From NCBI GenBank assembly GCA_023379725.1, contig JAMCPC010000130.1, positions 1 to 12,086 of the forward strand: DNA of 12,086 nucleotides, in the 5' to 3' direction. Of this stretch, positions 6,887 to 12,086 are shown in pieces; the stretch's first letter is position 1; each line of letters starts with the position of its first letter. The translations under genes and the position numbers were made by a program. The notes under the pieces were generated by a model. That model searched no databases. It had not been told where the DNA came from and worked only from the letters and a program-made list of their open reading frames with translations. This DNA is from Actinomycetota bacterium. Lineage in GTDB: Bacteria; Actinomycetota; Acidimicrobiia; Acidimicrobiales; JAMCPL01.

Positions 6887-8881
6887 ATGGACACACACGA
6901 CCAATCTACACACGACTACTCTGTCAGCAACCACACAGTTCCTGACGTTGATCCCACTGGGGTTAACGACGACCAATCCATACACGACCATCCTGACAAC
7001 AATCACCCTACACATGACCACCTTGTCAGCGATCACCCGGAGAAAAGAATCTCTTTTCGCGATGACCTTAGGAACATAGCAATAGTCGCGCACGTAGACC
7101 ACGGCAAGACTACTCTTGTGGATGCAATGTTACGCCAGACTGGAGCGTTTCGATCCGGTGCAGTTGTAACCGACCGTATACTCGACTCCAATGACCTTGA
7201 AAAGGAGAAGGGTATAACCATACTGGCAAAACATACCGCTGTACGATATAATAATGTAAAAATTACTGTAGTTGACACCCCCGGCCACGCTGATTTCGGT
7301 GGAGAGGTGGAACGGGGACTCACCATGGTAGACGGAGTATTATTGCTGGTCGATGCCTCTGAAGGGCCACTGCCACAGACCAGATTCGTCTTGCGTAAAG
7401 TGCTCCAAGCCAGGCTTCCAGTCATAGTAGTAATAAACAAGGTGGATCGCCCCGATGCACGTATAACAGAGGTAGTACACGACGTGGAAGAGCTCTTCCT
7501 GGATCTCGACGCAACTGTAGAGCAGATCGATTTCCCTATACTCTATGCTTGCGCACGAGATGGTTGGGCCGGTTCCGAACCAGAGACTCCCACTGGCAAT
7601 CTGGAGCCTCTATTCAATGCCATTATCCAATACATACCCCCACCAAAATTCATCCCGGATTACCCCCTGCAGGCGGTCGTCACCAATCTCGATGCGAGTC
7701 CCTATATGGGAAGATTGGCAATTTGCCGTATACATAATGGTAATCTCAAACAAGGCCAGGAGGTAGCTTGGTGTCGCCTTGACGGAACGGTAGAGAGGGT
7801 CAAGCTGACCGGGATGTATGGCACCGAGGCTCTAGATCGTGTAGAGATAGACGAGGCAGGTCCAGGAGAGATTATAGCTGTGGCAGGTATAGGAAATATA
7901 TCGATAGGAGAGACTCTCTCTGATCCAGATGACCCACGACCATTGCCTGCAATAGCGGTAGACGAGCCGACGCTCTCGATGACTATAGGAATAAATACAT
8001 CTCCACTGGCCGGCAAGGACGGGAATAAACTCACTGCAAGGTTGGTCAAGGGGCGTTTGGATGCTGAGGCCGTAGGCAACGTGTCGATCCGCGTTCTACC
8101 CACATCATCTCCTGATATATGGGAGGTACAGGGCAGGGGTGAATTGCAACTCGCGGTATTGGTAGAGACTATGCGGCGCGAGGGATTCGAACTCACTGTA
8201 GGAAAACCCCAGGTGGTTACCAAAGAGATAGACGGCAAACTACACGAGCCTATGGAGCACCTCACTATTGACATCCCAGAGGATTACCTGGGTGTCGTCA
8301 CCCAGCTGCTGGCGCTACGTAAAGCGAAGCTGCTTGAAATGGTCAATCATGGTACAGGATGGGTACGGCTTGAATACCGTATTCCTGCAAGAGGCCTGGT
8401 CGGATTTAGAACAGAGTTTTTGACCGACACCAGAGGAACAGGTATTCCACATCACGTATTCGACGGTTGGGAGCCATGGCACGGGGAGTTGCGCACCAGA
8501 AGAAATGGCTCTATGGTAGCTGATCGTCTCGGTATGACCACAACTTATGCTTTGATGTCACTACAACAAAGGGGAACGCTATTCGTAGGACCATCTGAGG
8601 AGGTATACGAAGGAATGATAGTTGGTGAGAATGCCAGAGCCGATGAAATGGATGTCAATCCTACCAAGGAAAAGAAACTGACCAATGTGCGCTCATCTAC
8701 AGCAGAGGAGTTAGAAAGGCTGACACCGCACCTGAAACTCTCGCTTGAACAGGCCCTGGAGTGGATAGCAGAGGACGAGTACGTCGAAGTAACGCCACAA
8801 GTCGTCCGGTTGCGCAAAGCTACACTCAGCCAAGCCGAACGGGGGAGGATACGCGGGCACGAGAAACGCTACAAGGCGTGA
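6887..8881 (+). CDS. typA: TypA/BipA ribosome-associated GTPase with N-terminal extension
   Basis: A 664-residue translational GTPase, about 50-60 residues longer than usual. The extra length is an N-terminal His/Asp-rich tail (1-60). The G domain follows with AHVDHGKTT (G1, 68-76), EKGITI (107-112), DTPGH (G3, 130-134) and NKVD (G4, 184-187). The G5 region reads ACARDG where BipA usually has ASA. Then come a domain II barrel, EF-G-like domains III and V, and the BipA-specific C-terminal domain with NGSMVAD, YEGMIVGENAR and KEKKLTNVR motifs. TypA binds the 70S ribosome at the EF-G site and supports ribosome assembly and growth under cold or other stress. No ATG, GTG or TTG occurs in frame between 6887 and the G domain, so the tail must be translated if the protein is made. 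Identity is certain; the role of the tail is unknown. Confidence 0.96.
   Translation: MDTHDQSTHDYSVSNHTVPDVDPTGVNDDQSIHDHPDNNHPTHDHLVSDHPEKRISFRDDLRNIAIVAHVDHGKTTLVDAMLRQTGAFRSGAVVTDRILDSNDLEKEKGITILAKHTAVRYNNVKITVVDTPGHADFGGEVERGLTMVDGVLLLVDASEGPLPQTRFVLRKVLQARLPVIVVINKVDRPDARITEVVHDVEELFLDLDATVEQIDFPILYACARDGWAGSEPETPTGNLEPLFNAIIQYIPPPKFIPDYPLQAVVTNLDASPYMGRLAICRIHNGNLKQGQEVAWCRLDGTVERVKLTGMYGTEALDRVEIDEAGPGEIIAVAGIGNISIGETLSDPDDPRPLPAIAVDEPTLSMTIGINTSPLAGKDGNKLTARLVKGRLDAEAVGNVSIRVLPTSSPDIWEVQGRGELQLAVLVETMRREGFELTVGKPQVVTKEIDGKLHEPMEHLTIDIPEDYLGVVTQLLALRKAKLLEMVNHGTGWVRLEYRIPARGLVGFRTEFLTDTRGTGIPHHVFDGWEPWHGELRTRRNGSMVADRLGMTTTYALMSLQQRGTLFVGPSEEVYEGMIVGENARADEMDVNPTKEKKLTNVRSSTAEELERLTPHLKLSLEQALEWIAEDEYVEVTPQVVRLRKATLSQAERGRIRGHEKRYKA
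6908..7036 (+). repeat. His/Asp-rich repeats coding the TypA tail
   Basis: Three nine-residue units share [TI]-H-D-[YH]-x-x-[SN]-[ND]-H: residues 8-16 (6908-6934), 32-40 (6980-7006) and 42-50 (7010-7036). Two are preceded by DQS, and the corresponding DNA (ACGACCAATC) is also repeated. Residues 1-52 hold 9 His and 11 Asp, a composition able to bind divalent metals. Confidence 0.65.
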
Positions 8882-8932
8882 ACTCTTACTGTAAACTCTT
8901 ACTGTAAGTTCTTGCCGTAAACGCTCAGTTGG
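8881..8932 (+). repeat. 13-bp tandem repeat after typA
   Basis: AACTCTTACTGTA at 8881-8893 and again at 8894-8906 are identical; AGTTCTTGCCGTA (8907-8919) is a diverged third copy and 8920-8932 a weak fourth. The array begins at the last base of the typA stop codon. It has no hairpin with a T-run, so it is not an evident terminator. Confidence 0.6.
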
Positions 8933-9039
8933 AATAAGGCTACCGGACAACTGCCACTACTGTAGAGAATGCGTCACCTGTTACCAAGGCAAGCGAGATA
9001 ATTGTTGCTACTTCAGAAATTGTACGCGTCTTGCGAAAG

Positions 9040-9152
9040 AACAAGCATTACCTACTTTGGTACGGTCACTGCTCCCCTGCGTAGGAGACTGCCCATCGTA
9101 TCGTGGGGGTCAAACAAGCATTACCTACTTTGGTACGGTCACTGCTCCCCTG
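9040..9152. repeat. 40-bp direct repeat overlapping the ilvD 3' end
   Basis: Positions 9040-9079 and 9113-9152 are identical over 40 bp with period 73 bp. The copy at 9113-9152 contains the last nine codons of ilvD including its TAG (9127-9125); the other copy is a noncoding duplicate 73 bp beyond the gene. The 33 bp between copies occur once. A partial tandem duplication is the simplest origin. Confidence 0.8.
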
Positions 9153-10822
9153 TCGGCACCGGTAACCAAAGAAGCATACTTTGCCAACACTCCAGTGGTG
9201 TAACGGGGCTCAGGCAATACCCACTCAGCACGGCGTCTCTCTAACTCAGCTTCATCTACAAGCAAATCGAGACTGTTTGTATTTGCATCGAGGACGATAA
9301 GATCTCCGTCCTGTACGAAAGCTATAGGACCGCCATCGGCAGCCTCTGGAGCGACATGCCCTACCGAAAAGCCATATGTACCACCAGAGAACCTTCCATC
9401 TGTAATAAGGGCACAGTCTGCTCCACGACCTGCTCCCTTTAATGCTGCAGTAGCTGCAAGCATCTCACGCATACCCGGTCCTCCCTTGGGGCCTTCATAA
9501 CGGATGACAATAACAGTGCCCGGCTCTATCCCACCAGCCAATATGGCATCAAGTGCTCCCTGCTCACCATTGAATACGCGCGCCTTCCCCTCAAATCTCA
9601 TCTCACCAAGACCGGCAACTTTAACAACAGATCCGGCAGGTGCAAGTGATCCACTCAATATAGCAATACCACCTTTCTCGTGAATTGGATCAGTGATTGG
9701 ATGCACTACCTTACCATCAGGATCAGGAAGCCTCTCGGATCCTCCTGCAAGACGAGAGAGATTCTCGGCTACCGTCTTGCCAGTAACCGTCAGGCAGTCA
9801 CCGTGTAGATGTCCCGTATCAAGCAATTCCTGCATCACTACAGGCAAACCTCCTATGCGATCAAGATCGCTCATATGGAACCTACCGTGCGGCTTCATGT
9901 CGGCGATATGTGGTACTTTCTCGCCAATCCGGTTGAAATCATCCAAACTAAGATCCACCCTAGCCTCGTTTGCAATAGCCAGCAGGTGCAATACAGCATT
10001 GGTAGAACCACCGAGCGCCATCACCACAGCTATAGCATTTTCAAATGCTTCCTTGGTCATAATCTGCCGTGGATATATTCCCTGTGCAAGCAGATCGACC
10101 ACTGATTTGCCGGAGAGATACGCGTAATCGTCCCTCCTGCGATCTACTGCCGGTGCCGATGCACTACCCGGTAGGCTCATGCCTATTGCCTCGGCTACAG
10201 ACGACATGGTGTTTGCGGTAAACATACCTGCACATGATCCCTCGGTAGGACACGCATTGCGCTCGACCTCCAGAAGCTCCTCATCATTCATCTTACCCGC
10301 TGCATGTGCTCCCACCGCCTCGAATACCGATACTATATCGAGCGATTGATCTCGCAGCACCCCGGGCATGATAGTACCCGCATACAAAAATACACTTGGA
10401 ACGTTTATCCTTGCAGCCGCCATAAGCATACCGGGAAGAGACTTGTCGCAACCCGCAAGAGTGACCATCCCATCAAAGCGCTCCGCATGCATCATGGTCT
10501 CCACGGAATCGGCAATTACCTCTCTCGACACCAAAGATGCCCTCATGCCTTCGTGGCCCATGGATATTCCATCCGACACTGCAATGGTAGTAAACTCAAT
10601 TGGAAACGCTCCCGCCGCTCTCGCTCCATCCTTGGCCCTCTTTGCCAGCCTGTCGAGTGGCATATTACATGGAGTAACCTCGTTCCACGATGATGCTACA
10701 GCAATCTGTGGTCTGTCCCAATCGTCATCGGTCATGCCTACTGCCCTCAGCATGGCCCTGGCTGGAGCTCTGGTAGGGCCGTCAGTAACCTCATAACTGC
10801 GAATCTTCAATGGATTATTCAT
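9125..10822 (-). CDS. ilvD: Dihydroxy-acid dehydratase
   Basis: A 565-residue IlvD from the ATG at 10822 (569 if the ATG at 10834 is used). It dehydrates 2,3-dihydroxy-isovalerate and 2,3-dihydroxy-3-methylvalerate to the 2-keto acids for valine, leucine and isoleucine, and also supplies the pantothenate precursor. C52 (TPCN), C125 (GCDK) and C197 (GSCAG) are the three [2Fe-2S] ligands; D126 and K127 are the magnesium ligand and carbamylated lysine; S479 in GRFSGGT is the catalytic base. All are present and the length is normal. The shorter start is preferred because TATGCT lies 7 nt before it and neither ATG has a Shine-Dalgarno sequence. No other ilv or leu gene is adjacent. The 3' end is partly duplicated downstream. 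Confidence 0.96.
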   Translation of the reverse strand: MNNPLKIRSYEVTDGPTRAPARAMLRAVGMTDDDWDRPQIAVASSWNEVTPCNMPLDRLAKRAKDGARAAGAFPIEFTTIAVSDGISMGHEGMRASLVSREVIADSVETMMHAERFDGMVTLAGCDKSLPGMLMAAARINVPSVFLYAGTIMPGVLRDQSLDIVSVFEAVGAHAAGKMNDEELLEVERNACPTEGSCAGMFTANTMSSVAEAIGMSLPGSASAPAVDRRRDDYAYLSGKSVVDLLAQGIYPRQIMTKEAFENAIAVVMALGGSTNAVLHLLAIANEARVDLSLDDFNRIGEKVPHIADMKPHGRFHMSDLDRIGGLPVVMQELLDTGHLHGDCLTVTGKTVAENLSRLAGGSERLPDPDGKVVHPITDPIHEKGGIAILSGSLAPAGSVVKVAGLGEMRFEGKARVFNGEQGALDAILAGGIEPGTVIVIRYEGPKGGPGMREMLAATAALKGAGRGADCALITDGRFSGGTYGFSVGHVAPEAADGGPIAFVQDGDLIVLDANTNSLDLLVDEAELERRRAEWVLPEPRYTTGVLAKYASLVTGADRGAVTVPK

Positions 10823-10829
10823 GCTGTAT

Positions 10830-10835
10830 AGCATA
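10830..10835 (-). promoter_or_regulatory. -10-like TATGCT before ilvD
   Basis: TATGCT on the minus strand ends 7 nt before the ATG at 10822 and overlaps the alternative ATG at 10834. If it is the -10 box, the upstream ATG would not be transcribed, which supports the 565-residue form. No clear -35 box. Confidence 0.35.
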
Positions 10836-10865
10836 GTCTGTAAAATTAGCTCTCGCTACCTGCGG

Positions 10866-10871
10866 TAGAAT
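10866..10871 (+). promoter_or_regulatory. -10-like TAGAAT before the DinG-family gene
   Basis: TAGAAT ends 6 nt before the ATG at 10878, with no Shine-Dalgarno sequence between. Only 55 bp separate the ilvD and helicase starts, so the two promoters must be back to back or overlapping. Confidence 0.4.
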
Positions 10872-10877
10872 GTATTC

Positions 10878-12086
10878 ATGCAACGCAGGAGCTCTCCCAG
10901 CCATAAGTCGTCCGACCACCTCAAAAGGCTACGTGCCGCTCTTGGTGCAACTGCAGAAATACGCCCACAACAGGATGCAATGGCCGACGCCATAGCTGAG
11001 AACATAGATACAGGAGGAATACTCATCGTACAGGCCGGTACCGGTACCGGTAAGAGCTTTGCCTACCTGGCACCTATTATAGCGAGCGGGAGAAAGGCAA
11101 TAATTGCCACAGCTACGATAGCATTACAAAATCAGCTCGCCCAAAAGGACATCCCGGTGATGGAAAAAATCTTTTCAGGTAAGAAATTTGCAGTCCTGAA
11201 GGGAAGATCAAACTACCTGTGCAAGGCAAAGCTAAACTCACAGCCAACAGATGAGGAGGCGGGAGTCCTCGAGCCATTCGTTGACCCTAAGAGTTCCGGC
11301 ATGAAAAAATCACATATAGATAAGCTGATGGAGTGGGCATCTCGAACCGATACCGGAGACCGTGACGAGCTGGATCACTTGGATGCCTCCATCTGGAATA
11401 GCTTTTCCACCGGAAGCGACGAATGCCCAGGAGCACGCTCCTGCACTTTTGCGAGTAGCTGTTTCGCCGAAAAGGCTCGACGCAATGCCGATACAGCAGA
11501 TGTAGTAGTCACCAATCTGCATCTCTATGGCCTGCATATAAGGTCGCAGGGACGCATACTGCCAGATCATGACATCGCAGTACTCGATGAAGCACACGAG
11601 GTACCAGAGATATTTACAAGCACTTTTGGCACACGATTGAGTACCTCTCAATTGAACAGGCTGGTTCGTAGCATAAATAGTCTAACCACAAAGGACAGGG
11701 ATGGCATAAAGAACAGAGATGACGGTGCTCTGGATGCCTATATGGATTCACTGCGTAATGCCTTGAAAGATATCTATTACCAAGACGATAAATCGTCATC
11801 TCCCCGTTCGACTGCTTCATTGGAAGGCGGCATTGAAGCCAGCAGTGAACTGAATAGGGCGTTAAGTGGGATTAAGCATGCTATGACAGAAGCCGTCGAG
11901 GCGCTTAAGCGACTGAAGCAGAAGGACAAGCAACGTGACCGGATCGAACGCATCCAATCTCGCTGCGAATCGACGATAGAGGCCATCACCGAACTGGCCA
12001 GAGCAAACAGAGAGATGCACAGTATAATTCTCATTGAGCCCGTACAGTATGGCCACGATCGTAGCCGTGACGATTTTACACTAAGT
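10878..12086 (+). CDS. DinG/YoaA-family ATP-dependent DNA helicase with Fe-S cluster, 3'-truncated by the window
   Basis: An open frame of 403 codons without a stop to the window edge. It encodes the N-terminal part of an XPD-like superfamily 2 helicase: EIRPQQDAMADAIAE (27-41, Q-motif-like), Walker A AGTGTGKS (53-60), TATIALQNQL (78-87), and four cysteines at 115, 183, 189 and 195 that match the [4Fe-4S] ligands of DinG/XPD, then VVVTNLHL (209-216) and the Walker B DEAH box (237-240). A charged, probably helical segment (about 255-390) follows. The C-terminal helicase motifs lie outside the window. Such proteins unwind DNA from 5' to 3' and help resolve R-loops and damaged forks. The ATG at 10878 has no Shine-Dalgarno sequence; TAGAAT lies 6 nt upstream. 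I leave the symbol blank because DinG, YoaA and related actinobacterial paralogues cannot be told apart here. Confidence 0.92.
   Translation, partial: MQRRSSPSHKSSDHLKRLRAALGATAEIRPQQDAMADAIAENIDTGGILIVQAGTGTGKSFAYLAPIIASGRKAIIATATIALQNQLAQKDIPVMEKIFSGKKFAVLKGRSNYLCKAKLNSQPTDEEAGVLEPFVDPKSSGMKKSHIDKLMEWASRTDTGDRDELDHLDASIWNSFSTGSDECPGARSCTFASSCFAEKARRNADTADVVVTNLHLYGLHIRSQGRILPDHDIAVLDEAHEVPEIFTSTFGTRLSTSQLNRLVRSINSLTTKDRDGIKNRDDGALDAYMDSLRNALKDIYYQDDKSSSPRSTASLEGGIEASSELNRALSGIKHAMTEAVEALKRLKQKDKQRDRIERIQSRCESTIEAITELARANREMHSIILIEPVQYGHDRSRDDFTLS

Noticed and set aside
7702..8274. Minus-strand open frame of 190 codons inside typA
   Set aside because: Low-complexity Ser/Pro/Ile composition and complete overlap with a certain gene; no start signal.
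8965..9010. Minus-strand reading with residues SLALVTGDA resembling the IlvD C-terminus (ASLVTGADRG)
   Set aside because: The match covers only about six residues in a 35-codon frame without a good start; too short to call a second, decayed copy of the ilvD end.
9089..9110. Small hairpin (CCCAT/GTGGG) between the 40-bp repeats
   Set aside because: Five-pair stem with one wobble and no T-run on either strand, so not a convincing intrinsic terminator.
9040..9152. Direct repeats in the typA-ilvD spacer as a CRISPR array
   Set aside because: Only two copies, one of them coding sequence of ilvD, with a single 33-bp gap and no cas genes.

Overview
The window reads as chromosomal DNA of a free-living bacterium, most likely an actinobacterium of moderate G+C. 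The evidence is an LppX/LprG-like lipoprotein, a GNAT/acyl-CoA ligase fusion with the GNAT domain first (a layout I associate with actinobacteria), a 'GLTPGSGGLYRHF'-type TetR regulator, and starts that look leaderless. ATA is the dominant isoleucine codon (25 of 38 in typA by hand count), which is unusual for bacteria. The exact taxon cannot be fixed from sequence reading alone; a lower-G+C Acidimicrobiia-like lineage is a guess.

Layout. Positions 35-1692 (minus strand) form a small regulatory cluster: a GNAT-like acetyltransferase, a TetR regulator, and upstream of both a short ORF broken by a frameshift. A strong sigma70-type promoter (TTGACA-17-TAAAAT) drives the cluster. A perfect 13-bp inverted repeat overlaps its -10 box and is a good candidate TetR operator. 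Positions 1886-2842 (plus) encode a lipoprotein. Positions 3010-3852 (minus) encode a crotonase with the Asp-Glu-Asp pattern of dienoyl-CoA isomerases. It is divergent from a 950-residue GNAT/NDP-forming acyl-CoA ligase fusion (3982-6834, plus), which is followed 52 nt later by typA/bipA (6887-8881, plus). A 243-bp spacer with tandem and direct repeats separates typA from the convergent ilvD (9125-10822, minus). ilvD is divergent from a DinG-family Fe-S helicase (10878-12086, plus) that runs off the window end.

How the genes relate. The crotonase and the acyl-CoA ligase/acetyltransferase both act on acyl-CoA and could share metabolic or regulatory context. ilvD is branched-chain amino acid biosynthesis, typA is translation/stress, and dinG is DNA repair; these look like ordinary core genes sitting side by side. 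I see no phage, IS, CRISPR, tRNA, rRNA or recognised defence system.

The most notable signals are subtler. (1) Seven starts that lack a well-placed Shine-Dalgarno sequence, or have only a weak one, have a TANNNT -10-like hexamer 6-8 nt upstream, pointing to leaderless transcription. The two ORFs inside the TetR transcript carry good Shine-Dalgarno sequences instead. (2) TypA carries a His/Asp-rich repeat extension of about 60 residues before its GTPase domain, and its upstream neighbour carries a different octapeptide-repeat extension. (3) A 40-bp segment including the last codons of ilvD is duplicated 73 bp downstream. (4) The first ORF of the TetR operon is intact except for one +1 shift. 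No clearly new multi-gene system is visible.
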